From Seminavis robusta (lineage: Eukaryota; Bacillariophyta; Bacillariophyceae; Naviculales; Naviculaceae): a stretch of 59,499 nucleotides of DNA. The notes beneath the pieces are model-generated. The model made no database searches and was not told where the DNA came from. It worked only from the letters and a program-made list of their open reading frames with translations. The stretch is taken from positions 1 through 59,499 of the forward strand of contig CAICTM010000565.1 in assembly GCA_903772945.1 (NCBI GenBank). The letters run 5' to 3'. Positions 22,180 to 32,329 of this stretch are shown in pieces. Each line of letters starts with the position of its first letter. Position 1 is the first letter of the stretch. The position numbers and the translations under genes are program-made.

Positions 22180-24848
22180 ATGCAGCGTCAACGAAGCTTT
22201 GGAAGTGGCAGACCAAGATCTCCCTATTGCGATCTGTTATCTGCTCCTGAGAAACTAAGTGTGCTGCAACGCACTGGCTTGGCTGATGTTACCAACGCTG
22301 TCATTGGGCTGAACAACACGGGGATCGCCTTATTGGAATCCTCCAACTTTGAAGAAGCCATTGCCATGTTTCGTCGGGCATTATCTCAACTCCAGAGACC
22401 AGCAGCCGTCGATGCGTCCACGGGAACTGGTGGCACCATCTTTGTCACTCCCTCCGCGGTACCAGTCTGCTCACCAGATATCAACAAGATTTCTTCTGCA
22501 TCCGATGGTAGCAGCAGCCTTGGTGGCAGACCTTCCTCCTGCAAACCCAACGGTATCTCAACAAGTGCTCATCAGTTATCTCTTCCTTTGCTGGATCCCT
22601 CCAACCTTCCACTCGCACTCCACCAACAACAACAGCAAGGAGATACCACGGTAACAATGTCATCAGCTGCCTCGCCTACCCGAGAATACTACATCTACCA
22701 GCGAAGAGAGTACGATGAAGGCATGTACATGTACTTTTCACCCATTCGCATGGATGCTACCATCATGGAAATGGCCGCTGAACCGTTAGCAGCTGCCTCC
22801 ACCATCCTCTACTACAACCTGGGACAAGCCTATCTGGGACAAGACCGTGATGACGAAGCAAGAGAAGCCTTTGAACGAGCACTCTATCCACGCTACATTA
22901 TCGCTCCAGCGGTACCACCCTTCAAGGTGCTGCATAACCTGGGGTACATTCAATACCGACAACAAAACATTGAAGGAGCCATTCAGACATTCTGCCAAGC
23001 ACTGCAGCAAAGCTTGAACAAACTTGATGTCGCCAATTCACTCAATTGTCTCGGAGTCCTCTACTTCCATCTGCCCGAACCAAATGCTCTACGATCCATG
23101 GATTGCTACATTCGAGCGCTCGCCATTCGAAAGGAAATCCTGGGACACAATCACATTGATGTGGCAACACTACTCAACAACATTGGACGCGTGCATTACA
23201 TTGAACAGCACTACGATGATGCACTCATGGTCTATGAAGAGGCTCTTCGTATTCGAAGGACCATGCTAGGTCATGATCATTTGGATGTTGCTGGTAAGGG
23301 GGTGCTTAGTCTCTTCTCTATCAGTCATATTGTGACTTGTGAATGATATCTCATCTGACTCTTTCTTCTCTATGCATGCGCAGCTACCGTCTACAATGCC
23401 GGACAATCCTATCATCAACAGGGAAAGCTAGATCTCGCACTCTTGTTTTACGAAGAGTTTGTCCGCATTACGGCTCCCAAGCTAGGTCCCATGCACAGGG
23501 ATGTTGCCATCATTCTCAAATGCATGGCCCAAATATACCATGAACGGGACGACTTTGAACAGGCCTTGGCTCTCTACAAACAGGCGCTGGCTGCCGCGCA
23601 AACTTCCTTGGGCGTACACGCCGAAACAGCGTCCATCTTTAACAAGCTGGGGAACCTCTTTTACGAACATCAGGACTTTGATAATGCCATTGAGATGTAT
23701 GAACAAGGTCTAGAGGTGGAACGGGCTGTCTTGCACAGTTTGCATCCCAACATTGTCGTGACCCTCTCCAACCTTGGACAGGTAAGCCATCATTGCGTCA
23801 TGTGGCAACTTGCTATCTAGCTACTCGCTTACGGAGCTGGTCTAACTCACGAATATTGTCAATCGTTTCCACAGATTCGAAAGCAACGGGGAGAATACGC
23901 TTCGGCTTTGAGCGTCTACGAAGAAGCACTCGACATTCAGCTCAAATCTCTTGGCAATTCGCATCCTGCAGTCGCCGTAACAATCTCCAATATCGGCCTC
24001 ATCAACTACCAGACAAGAAACTACACCAAAGCCCTCGATCTATATCAAGAGGCTCTGCGGATACGCAGGGATGCCTTTGGAGAAAACAATCTTGAGGTTG
24101 CAAGTTGTAAGTTTGGATTGTCGAGAATCAAAAAGTGCTAGCTCGCTATTTGAACTGGATGGCTCAAATCTTCGCGTGCCTTCTTGTGCTTTCTCAGGTC
24201 TGAATAGCCTAGGTCTTGTGCTGTTCAAGCTGGGCCTCCATGATATGGCTATGCAAAGCTTCCTGGAGAGTCTCAGGTTGCGAAGAGAGTTGTTGGGTGA
24301 TACCCACCGGTAAGTGGCTTTGCAGCATTCGTCGGGGGCATGCTCTGAGAAGAGATGGATATGTATCTTATTCTTGGCATTTTCTCGTTTTATAATACAG
24401 GGATGTGGCCATTATCATCTACAACATTGCTACAATCTTTCTGGAACAAGGAAACGACAATGAAGCCATGAATTGCTACCGGGAAACCCTCCGCGTGGAA
24501 CGGTTGGCCCTTGGGGATGACCACGAGGACGTCCTGCTAACTATTACCTACATCGCCCAAGTCAACCAGAACAAGGGAGATTTGCAGGCGGCACTGTCTT
24601 GCTACGAGGACATTCTCAGATCACAGAAACGCAGCCGACCGGATGACCACGAAAGCATTGCTCGTACATTGAACCGAATGGCAAACATTCATTTGCAAAA
24701 TGGACATCCCGGAAAGGTGGTCAGGCTCATGACAGAGGCTTCACGAAGGATGCGTCTGGCTGGTGGCAGTATGGATGAGCTATCCCTCAGTGGCTTTCAC
24801 CTTTATGGCTTCAGCAGAGTCCACCCAGAGGCAAGTCCAGCAGCATAG
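22180..24848 (+). CDS. Kinesin-light-chain-like TPR repeat protein, five exons
   Basis: Exons 22180-23293, 23384-23781, 23875-24106, 24198-24309 and 24401-24848 join to 767 residues. After a Ser/Pro-rich N-terminal part, residues about 190 to the end are filled by 42-residue-spaced TPRs of the kinesin light chain/nephrocystin type (repeated pattern A-x-x-Y-x-x-A-L-x-I-R-x-x-x-L-G-x-x-H-x-D-V-A-x-x-L-x-N-I). Such arrays bind peptide ligands and serve as scaffolds. The C-terminal tail (DELSLSGFHLYGFSRVHPEA) is shared with the minus-strand neighbour at 26649-28769, so the two are tandem-derived inverted paralogues. Compared with that neighbour, it has an extra Ser/Gln-rich insertion near residue 75-165. 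Introns fall inside conserved TPR helices and their removal restores the repeat register exactly, which supports the model. Confidence 0.92.
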
Positions 24849-25707
24849 ACGATAAAACCTCTGTAGGCTACAGCACGCATTGCATTCTACAACACACATT
24901 GCATTTTATTATCCATCGCATCTCCATGGTACACGTGCGCTTGGGTTTGATGTGGTCCAAACATCAGATCTTTGTTTCCTTTTTCCTGGGATAGTGTCGA
25001 GTAGATTCATCAAGTATCTGGAGAGGATCTTAGCTTTGGGTATTGTGCCAGCTAAAGTACGCAAAGCTGGAGCTGCAGCAAAGAAAAAGGCCGAACCAAA
25101 GCAGGCCAACAAGAAGGCGCCAGAAGAAGGACTTCCCACAACTATTTTGACAGGAGATGACGCTGACGAGGAGTTATCTTTGGATCTCTCGGTGTTGACG
25201 TTGGAGGATCCAAAAGACGAGGATATTGCAATGCATTGCATTTTTTAAGATCCATCGTGAGTCCTTTGCGTTTGAACCAGATTTAATCATTCTAGCTAGC
25301 TAGCTAGTAATAGAACGCCCAGCTAGCTAGCTAGTGCAGCCGTATCTTCAGAAGCCCATCATCGCACACCATGCAAGACTTTCACCGGTAACTGGCTAAC
25401 CCAGGAAGCTTTGGCAGTGGTATCTTCCTGCAGGCTATCATTGCAAGCAAGAACGGCTGACTGCGACTGAAATCGCAAGAAGACCATCATGCGGCTGATG
25501 GCACAGGATGGGTCTCGATTGGATTTACTGTGCCCTTAGCAGTACCAGTAAAGCGAACTACTAGCTAGTAAGTCAGTTGTTCAAGTCTTGGCTCATCGAA
25601 ACGTCCAAGGTGCCAGTCGTTTCACGACAGACTGCATCTTTGGGTTCTTCGATCAGCGTCTCACAAAATCCCACAAGAACCAAAACAAACAAGTACACAC
25701 AGCGACA
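24849..25707. other. Intergenic region with CTAG tetranucleotide runs
   Basis: Between the TPR gene and a small ORF. Two runs of CTAGCTAGCTAGCTAG-type sequence occur at about 25,294-25,309 and 25,320-25,335. An open frame (about 24,880-25,248) encodes a Lys/Ala-rich then acidic peptide. It has no ATG at a sensible place and no recognised domain, so it is not called as a gene. Confidence 0.45.
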
Positions 25708-26148
25708 ATGTGCCAAGCCACCATCATCAGCCTCTCTCCCCTGGAGAACCTCTTTCTCGGGGTCCGAGTGGTCGCCCACACCGCAGGCACCAAACTAGAG
25801 CAAATCCGCGAAGATACCCAGCGAGCCGTCGCCCAGAAACGACAACGCTTTCTTCGCTCGAACCAAGCGACCATCTTTGCCGAAGAAGAGGCTCGTCTTC
25901 ATGAGCAAGTCATGATCGAGCAAGAAATTTTTGAGCGACAACGGCTGATCGCCGCACAACCGGCCCCCGAAACGGCCCAACCAAAGCCACAAGAAACCAA
26001 CGGGAGAATTGTCCTTGCCCCCCGCACAAAGCAAGCACAGCGTGTGAAAAAAATTGAAAGCAAGCTTGCGTTGATCCGGCGGAACATCCAACCACCAAAG
26101 AACACCGCTGGTGTCGCCTCTCTTCAGGCGGCCGTGGCGGCTTTCTAG
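25708..26148 (+). CDS. Small charged helical protein, unrecognised
   Basis: Single exon, 146 residues from the ATG at 25708. Upstream in-frame sequence has no other ATG. The protein is predicted largely helical: a hydrophobic N-terminal 15 residues (ATIISLSPLENLFLGVRVV), then a long Glu/Gln/Arg-rich segment (KLEQIREDTQRAVAQKRQRFLR...EEEARLHEQVMIEQEIFERQRL) of coiled-coil character. A Pro/Gln linker and a basic tail (KQAQRVKKIESKLALIRRNI) follow. I recognise no family. Codon use and the sharp coding/non-coding boundary suggest a real gene, but without a homologue it stays hypothetical. The 3' flank directly contains a CCTT microsatellite. Confidence 0.5.
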   Translation: MCQATIISLSPLENLFLGVRVVAHTAGTKLEQIREDTQRAVAQKRQRFLRSNQATIFAEEEARLHEQVMIEQEIFERQRLIAAQPAPETAQPKPQETNGRIVLAPRTKQAQRVKKIESKLALIRRNIQPPKNTAGVASLQAAVAAF

Positions 26149-26198
26149 GGCATCAAGAGAGGAACAAAACCTCCAAAAGCAACCACCGTGGCGGTCCT

Positions 26199-26232
26199 TC
26201 CTTCCTTCCTTCCTTCCCTTCCTTCCTCCTTT
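26199..26232 (+). repeat. CCTT microsatellite
   Basis: The run TCCTTCCTTCCTTCCTTCCC, followed by CTTCCTTCCTCC, lies about 50 bases after the small ORF stop. Tetranucleotide slippage repeat. Confidence 0.85.
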
Positions 26233-26310
26233 GCTTCCTGGCTGCCACCAGAGCACTTGCGCCTCCCCTCCCTGAGGATTTCCCTCCCGGTTAGACCAAA
26301 CAATCACACA

Positions 26311-26460
26311 TTCACTTACCCAGACGCTTCATTTTAGAGACAATATCAAATTAACGTATTAGGCACTTCGCTAGCTTTACACACAAGACCAGACCAAACA
26401 TTCACTCACCCAGGCGCTTCATTTTAGAGATCTTATCAAATTAACGTATTAGGCACTTCG
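26311..26460 (+). repeat. Two direct copies of a ~60-bp segment at 90-bp spacing
   Basis: Copy 1 (26311-26370) and copy 2 (26401-26460) share TTCACT(T/C)ACCCAG(A/G)CGCTTCATTTTAGAGA, then a 5-base difference and TATCAAATTAACGTATTAGGCACTTCG. The similarity extends weakly upstream (AGACCAAACA). Only a handful of substitutions separate the copies, so the duplication is recent. It is non-coding and lies in the 3' region between two genes. Confidence 0.85.
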
Positions 26461-26648
26461 CCAGCCACACAAGATTAGGATCGGCCCGCTCAGCTGGGTG
26501 TGAGGTTCTTCCAAGCCAGGCGGCTGGTAAATCTGGGGCCAAATGTTGCTCACGTGCTGCAGTAGCTAGCATGGGTGGTTGGACACTAGCTATTGGAGTG
26601 AAGGCGTCATAATGGAATGCTAAAAAAAGTGCTAAAGTTATTCTTTGC
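26461..26648. other. 3' flank of the intronless TPR gene
   Basis: A short spacer between the 90-bp-spaced repeat and the TPR gene stop. No gene. It contains GTAGCTAGCATGG and a short A-run near 26,624. Confidence 0.4.
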
Positions 26649-28769
26649 TTATGCCAATGGTGCGCATTCAGGATGCAGCTTACTGAGCCCGTAAAAGTTG
26701 TATCCAGAAAGACTGAGGTCGTCTTCAGTCTTTCCGGCGGCCCTCAGGTGTCGAGAGGCGTGGGCCAAAGTTTCCATCAACTCGCTGGTCTTTCCCCATT
26801 GCAAGTAAACGTTACCAATGAAGTTGTAACCCTTGGCAATGTTGACGTGATTGGTCTGTTCCGCTTCCATTTGCACCTCGAGCGCTTGCTGGAAGTATTT
26901 CAAAGCTTGCTCCAATTCGCCTCGTTGCTGGTGTACCTGAGCCAGTTGCTGCATGGTCAACACCACGTCCGAGTGGTTGGGGCCGAGACAGAGCTTCTCC
27001 ACGCGAAGCGTTTCTCGATAGTATGGCAAGGCTTCCTCATCATCATTGAACTCCAAATGAATGGTGGCAATGTTGTACAGAATGACGGCGCAGTCGTGGT
27101 GATCCTTTCCAAGCATCTTGTGGCGAATTCGCAAGCTCTCGTGAAAGCTCTGCAGAGAAAGATCCCTGAGCTGAAGCTTGAAGAGCACCAATCCGAGCGA
27201 GTTGAGGGTTGCCGCGACTTCAAGGTTGTCATCACCATAGGCGTCACGGCGAATTCGAAGAACTTCCTGGTACACTTCCAGAGCCTTTGTGTAGTTGTGG
27301 GTTTGGTAATGAAGAAGGGCAATGGAAGATAGGCTGGCCGCAATGTTTGGATGATCCTGAGAGAGGCTTCGTCTTTGGATGGCAATGGCTTGCTGGTAGG
27401 CCTTCAAAGCAGAATGGAAGTCACCCTTCAGCTTGTGGATCTGCGAGATATTGGTCAAGGTAACCACAATGTTGGGGTGAGCTGCATCAAGGACTGCCCG
27501 TTCGACTTGCAGACCCTCTTCGTAGACCTTCAAGGCACCGTCGAGGTCGTTTGATTCATACTTGAGGTTACCCAGCTTGTTGAGGACGGTAGCAATCTCT
27601 GGGTGTTGAGCGCCAAGGGCGGCTTTGGCAACCTTGATGGCCTCTTCGTACAAAGCACTAGCTTGCTCATACTCCTTCTTTTCGTGGTGGATCTGGGCCA
27701 TGCACTTGAGCATGATCGCAACATCCCTGTGTTCGCGCCCAAGCTTGTTCTTTGCAATCCTCAAGAACTCCCTGTAGAGCTCCATTGCTTGATCCAGATC
27801 CCCTCGTTGGTGAAGAGTTTGCCCGGCATTGTAGACCGTGGCAGCAACATCCAGGTGGTTGTCACCCAAAAGGTTGCGGCGCATGGTCAACGACTCCGAG
27901 TACAGCTTGAGAGCAGAATCATACTCTAGCTTCATGTAGTAGACCCTTCCAATGTTGTTCAGAATGGTGGAGATCTCGACAGTCTCGGCATCCTGTCCTA
28001 GAACAGAGCGACGCACGGAAAGAGCTTCGTGGTACAGGGCTAGAGCACGTTGTGTGTCAACCTTGGGAAGATGGAAGTGAATGACTCCCAGGCAGTTCAA
28101 TGTAGATGAAACGGCCAGCATGTGATGCGTGCTTCGAGCGAACGCTTGTCGTCCTACTGCCAAGGCGCGTGTGTAGGTTTGAATGGCATCTTCGTATTTG
28201 GCGTTGCGGTATTGGATGTGTCCGATATTGTGGAGGAGAGCCACCAGGAAGTGGGCGTTGTCACCGCTGTTCTTTCCACCGGTGATGCTGCTGTCACTGG
28301 CGATCATGAGGGCACGGAGAAAGGAGACATAGGCTTCTTGTTCGTCGCCCAGGCGCAAGCACAGTTGACCCAAGTTGAACAGGACTGTTGCCATTCCAGT
28401 GGGTACGGAAGAGAGTTCTGGAAAGATTGCCATAGGTTCTGTGAAAGTGGCCATGCCCTCATCGTAGTCGTCTCTTTGGTATAAGTACGATGCTCTCTTG
28501 GTATCATTGCTGCATTTGGCAAGAGTAGATTGGGCAACAGATCGCACATGCAAATCTGAAAGGAACATGACGCTATTGGACTTTTCAAGGGCCTGTGCTA
28601 GTACTTGACCGGCAGACGAAAGATCCCCGGATTCCAAAGAACGCATTCCCAAGTTATTGAGACGAGCAAGGGATTCTAGCAGGGTTGGAGTCTCTTTAAC
28701 CATGGTGATTGGTTCAGTCTCCATGTTGATAATAGTGCTATCGAAGGCGGAATGTTGTGGGCAAGTCAT
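26649..28769 (-). CDS. Kinesin-light-chain-like TPR repeat protein, single exon
   Basis: Uninterrupted 706-residue reading frame starting at the ATG at 28769. After about 60 N-terminal residues (with LARLNNLGMRSLESGDLSSAGQVLAQALE already TPR-like), it consists of about twelve 42-residue TPRs of the kinesin light chain type, with the pattern Y-x-x-A-L-x-x-Y-x-x-A-L-x-I-x-R-x-x-L-G-x-x-H-x-x-V-A. The tail DDLSLSGYNFYGLSKLHPECAP matches that of the five-exon paralogue at 22180-24848. It is more regular and without the Ser/Gln insertion. The absence of every intron found in the paralogue makes loss by reverse transcription or gene conversion with cDNA plausible. Probable scaffold function; the partner is unknown. 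Confidence 0.93.
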   Translation of the reverse strand: MTCPQHSAFDSTIINMETEPITMVKETPTLLESLARLNNLGMRSLESGDLSSAGQVLAQALEKSNSVMFLSDLHVRSVAQSTLAKCSNDTKRASYLYQRDDYDEGMATFTEPMAIFPELSSVPTGMATVLFNLGQLCLRLGDEQEAYVSFLRALMIASDSSITGGKNSGDNAHFLVALLHNIGHIQYRNAKYEDAIQTYTRALAVGRQAFARSTHHMLAVSSTLNCLGVIHFHLPKVDTQRALALYHEALSVRRSVLGQDAETVEISTILNNIGRVYYMKLEYDSALKLYSESLTMRRNLLGDNHLDVAATVYNAGQTLHQRGDLDQAMELYREFLRIAKNKLGREHRDVAIMLKCMAQIHHEKKEYEQASALYEEAIKVAKAALGAQHPEIATVLNKLGNLKYESNDLDGALKVYEEGLQVERAVLDAAHPNIVVTLTNISQIHKLKGDFHSALKAYQQAIAIQRRSLSQDHPNIAASLSSIALLHYQTHNYTKALEVYQEVLRIRRDAYGDDNLEVAATLNSLGLVLFKLQLRDLSLQSFHESLRIRHKMLGKDHHDCAVILYNIATIHLEFNDDEEALPYYRETLRVEKLCLGPNHSDVVLTMQQLAQVHQQRGELEQALKYFQQALEVQMEAEQTNHVNIAKGYNFIGNVYLQWGKTSELMETLAHASRHLRAAGKTEDDLSLSGYNFYGLSKLHPECAPLA

Positions 28770-31316
28770 GGTTCTTTAAATTCTGTTGAGATGTGAAATA
28801 ATGGAAGATTGGGTAGCTATTTGTATTAGCTTCGGTTGGTAAAAATAATGAGTTGTGGAAGAAGTTGTTCAGATTGTGATCAGAAGACTTCCTGTTCCAA
28901 GACCACAGACCATCACTGGCTAGCTGGCTCCACCATGCTCTTTGCTCTTTACCAGCACCGCTTGACTGGTTTTCTAAAAAGGGCATACATCACTTTTCGG
29001 AGAGAAAGACATTTGCCTGAATTTGCCACTGTAGAAATTGACGCGTAGGCTAATGACTTCTGTTTATTGCGCATGTGCTGCAATACCGTCCCAGTTAGAC
29101 AGTACCCCATAGATTGCGATTAAAACTTAACTGGATCTTCTCCTGCGGAACAACTCAGCATGCTCCAAATTCTCACAAAACAGACTGATCGAAAACACAG
29201 TAACGATTAAACCGACTAATCCTTCCTTCCAGCAACCTAGAATGACTTGAAACCCATTCAGATCAGTGACGGCACTGAGGATCGGTGGGATTTTACGTAG
29301 ATAATCTAGAGCCCCCCTAGATCGCAGCAGGGCAACATTCTCATGGGAGGGTACCCCCCTCTCCTATGGAGTGCAAGCAGCATTTTGCCTGTAACCAAAG
29401 GTGGGATACCCCCCATAAATCCTGCAGAGCCTATATAATCCAGTGGGAGCTTACCTTGGAATTGAATCTTAGATCAGGATTAGCTTAAATTTCCATCAGG
29501 ATAATGCAACCAACAAACAACTTGAAATGGAGATGACCCAGAGGCCAAGAGCTTCTCAAGGGTGTCGATAGGTAAGGTTATACAGTGGATGTTCGAACAA
29601 GCTATGAGAATACCAGTATGGAAGCTACCCCTCCCCTTTCCAGTACATGTTCTACATTTACAAGTCTACGTAGTGCAAGCAACAAGATCCATACATCGCA
29701 GCTATGGAGTATATGGCCACGGGGGGTACATGTACCTACCACCTTATCCTGCAGAGGAGATACCACTAACCCTCGGCACTGTGACCCTGGCCAGAACCGC
29801 AACCAAAGAACTACACTCGCTCAGTATCTTCCTCTGTCTAATAAGTAGAAAGATAGGCTTGATCATTGTGCTTCAATTTAGGATATCAATTGTTCTTCTT
29901 AATCCACCTAGTCAGAACGTGTACATTAGTCAAGAATGCCCCTTTTTACTTAACATAAGTGCCCCGTTCTGACCAGGGCAGCTCCAGGACCGCCAAGACC
30001 GTGGTTCCAGGATGATCTCATCTTCCCTTCAGACCAATCTTAAAAATCTTTACTGTAAGAGCTACTGTAAGCTGCTTTGAAACGTAGAAACGTAGAAACC
30101 ACCTAACGACAAACTGAACGAAGCCCTCTTTCCAGTCTACAACCAATGGCCGCGACACTGGTACCAACAAAGGACCATTCGAACCGGCAGGAACAGGTCT
30201 CTCTTCCCTCCGCTTTCTCCCTCTGTTTCCAACTTCCAAGCATGAGGCCAAACGACACGATCAACAACTAACTGTGTGGACGAGATGCACAATAGCCGAC
30301 CACTCCACGTCCTGGTTTGTTTAGTGACCTGCGCTTTCTCCCTCTTCTTCCAAGCATGAGGCCAAACGACACCACCGACTGATGTGGACGAGACGCACAG
30401 CAGTCGACCACTCCTTGTTTCCACGATCGAACATGAACTAAATGCGCCGATATCTTTGCTACTAGCCAATTGCAAAGGAGGCCTCTTCTCCGCCTTCCCC
30501 GCGGTCGACCGACCCGAGATAGACGACAGGTTGTTTAGAAAGAAGTGGCACACAGGCTTTTTGATAACCTTAACGCCACGTCAATAGGACCTCCTGAGGC
30601 GTGAGTACCGGTGCCAGCCACCGTATGTGCGCACGATGTATCCAAGGAATGCGGATGCTGAAGCAAAATGGGAGCCAAAGCATAGAGTAAATCGCGTGAC
30701 ACGCTCACCTCCCTCCGGTGGTTTCGAGCTCATCATTGGCAAGAAAGGAAACATGTTAAGGATCGTTCTAAGGAAATTCGAAAGCGAGCGAGAGTTTGGC
30801 CGTAGAACTTGCAACTGGGGGGCTACCACAAAATGCAGGACTGGTTCTTGCTTGCCTGTAAACCCAAAGTAAACACAGTGGGACGCGTCGCGTCTTTGAG
30901 CCTGGCTGGGCGATGTACCTGAAACTGGAGATTGTACCAAGGGTTCAGACAAATTCACACAATTCTTTTGATCAACTACTGCTCAACCATTCCCCACACT
31001 CTTGGCAGGCCAGTTGCTCTTGGAATCTTTCATTCAAGCAGACAAAAAGAAGACTAAGGCAGCGCTTGCCCTGAAAATGCATAGGCTTCCCACAGCACCA
31101 GTAGCCCAATTGCAACCAGCAAAGCCTGCACAGAAACAATCCACTCCCAACAGCATTCCAAACAAGAACATACCGGTAGACACGTCGTTCATAGTGAAAG
31201 TCTCCTCCTCTGGCTGGTCAATGACACCAACTATTAGCTAGCCCCTGTTCATTTTCACTGGATGTGGGCAGCTCCAAAAGAACGCCCAAGACTGACTGTG
31301 TCGCACTAGTAGTTAG
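28770..31316. other. Repeat-rich region without supported genes
   Basis: About 2.5 kb. The promoter side of the TPR gene is followed by anonymous DNA. A 29,562-29,972 open frame of 136 codons and an overlapping frame at 29,585-29,848 have no motifs. The stretch CCTATATAATCCAGTGGGAGC (about 29,430) resembles a TATA element and might mark a decayed retroelement or promoter, but this is not demonstrable. A short tandem duplication lies at 30,211-30,414. Frames near 30,581-31,241 show no family. Confidence 0.4.
30211..30414 (-). repeat. Tandem duplication (~96 and ~83 bp)
   Basis: Copy 1 (30211-30306) and copy 2 (30332-30414) share CGCTTTCTCCCTCT, TTCCAAGCATGAGGCCAAAC, GACACxA, GTGGACGAGA(T/C)GCACA and GACCACTCC. 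Copy 2 lacks about 13 bases. On the minus strand both are read in one open frame of 138 codons, giving two similar peptides (SGRLLCVSST... and SGRLLCISST..., each ending VVWPHAWK). No family is recognised, and the frame may be accidental. Confidence 0.75.
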
Positions 31317-31790
31317 CTAGAGCGAGAAAAGTGTCACTGTACACAACAAGGATGGAACTTACCTCCATTCCTCAACTTTCACCCCCAGCTGAAAGCACGT
31401 AAAGATTTCATTCCGTACCACTTTGAATGGTGTACTGACCGAAACACTGCATTTGCCTTTGAAGGTTTGGTGAGATACGAAGACACAAATCGATTGCTGA
31501 ATGTCTCTCTGCACCCTGCCTTTGATGAAGTGGGTGGCATGGTGCGACAAGTACAAGCGGATGTCAAATTGGAATGGATTGGTATGTGTGCTGATGTCGT
31601 CGAGGCAGTCACACAACAGGCTCTGGATGGGAATCTGCAAGGATTTGTTCCCGTGGAACACAACCCGTGGAAGCCAGCCGCAGTAAACCAGACCAAGGGG
31701 GGTTACTATGAAACTGTCGCCCCCAAGGTTCCTGTCCCCAACAAAGTCATGCAAACACTTTGGAAGGCAGTGGAGATGGGTCACTTCTGA
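31317..31790 (+). other. Unrecognised open frame, possible exon or gene fragment
   Basis: A 157-codon stop-free frame runs from just after a TAG at 31314 to the TGA at 31788. It has no ATG in its first half. The composition is protein-like, with mixed hydrophobic and charged residues (YHFEWCTDRNTAFAFEGLVR, LEWIGMCADVVEAVTQQALD, FVPVEHNPWKPA). It looks like part of a globular protein rather than random sequence. A candidate acceptor (TTTCACCCCCAG) precedes CTGAAAGCACG at about 31,389. I do not recognise the family. It could be a terminal exon of an unannotated gene or a degraded fragment. Confidence 0.35.
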
Positions 31791-32329
31791 GAGGCGTTTG
31801 AGGAGTGGTTCCCCAATAATTAAGAATCTCAAACCAAGATTGCCGACGCCGTGGTGGATGCCATCATGCAAAAAGGATCTTAGCCAAACCATGTGACAAT
31901 GCAGTTGACTTCAGCTGTGTTGGTTGGAGATGGATTGGACTGGACTCCCATAGTTGCGTCTTCCGAGTTGCTTCCAGTTTGTACACAGAGATAAATGCAC
32001 AACGGTTTATTAGACGGGAATGTAGATTGCTAGTGGTAGGCTGTGTTGTGCAAGCTATAGCAAAGGGCCAGTATGGTGGTATGGTACTACATGACATTGT
32101 ACCGGTACTAGCTAGTAGGCACAAACCTCAACATGGATCTTTGGCGCATGAAATGAGTTCCTTCGCAGCTCTGCTGTGGAAAGATTTAGAAACAGCTGTG
32201 CTGCTAGAAAGATTTAAGGGACACACATATCTTCTCACCGTCGCAAGCATCTGGTGTATCCTGCAGTCACTTTTTGCCTTGGTTGCAAGTTGCTTTTGAA
32301 AGTCCTGTTCCACATCGAATAGGTCGACC
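31791..32329. other. Upstream region of LRR gene 1
   Basis: No supported gene. It contains GTACCGGTACTAGCTAGTAGG near 32,099 and presumably the promoter of the LRR gene that starts at 32330. Confidence 0.4.

Noticed and set aside
24880..25248. Lys/Ala-rich then acidic 122-codon frame after the TPR gene
   Set aside because: No ATG start and no domain; probably 3' flank, though a gene fragment cannot be excluded.
29562..29972. 136-codon frame in the repeat-rich middle
   Set aside because: Overlaps other frames, biased composition, no motif. A possible TATATAA box nearby does not make it a gene.
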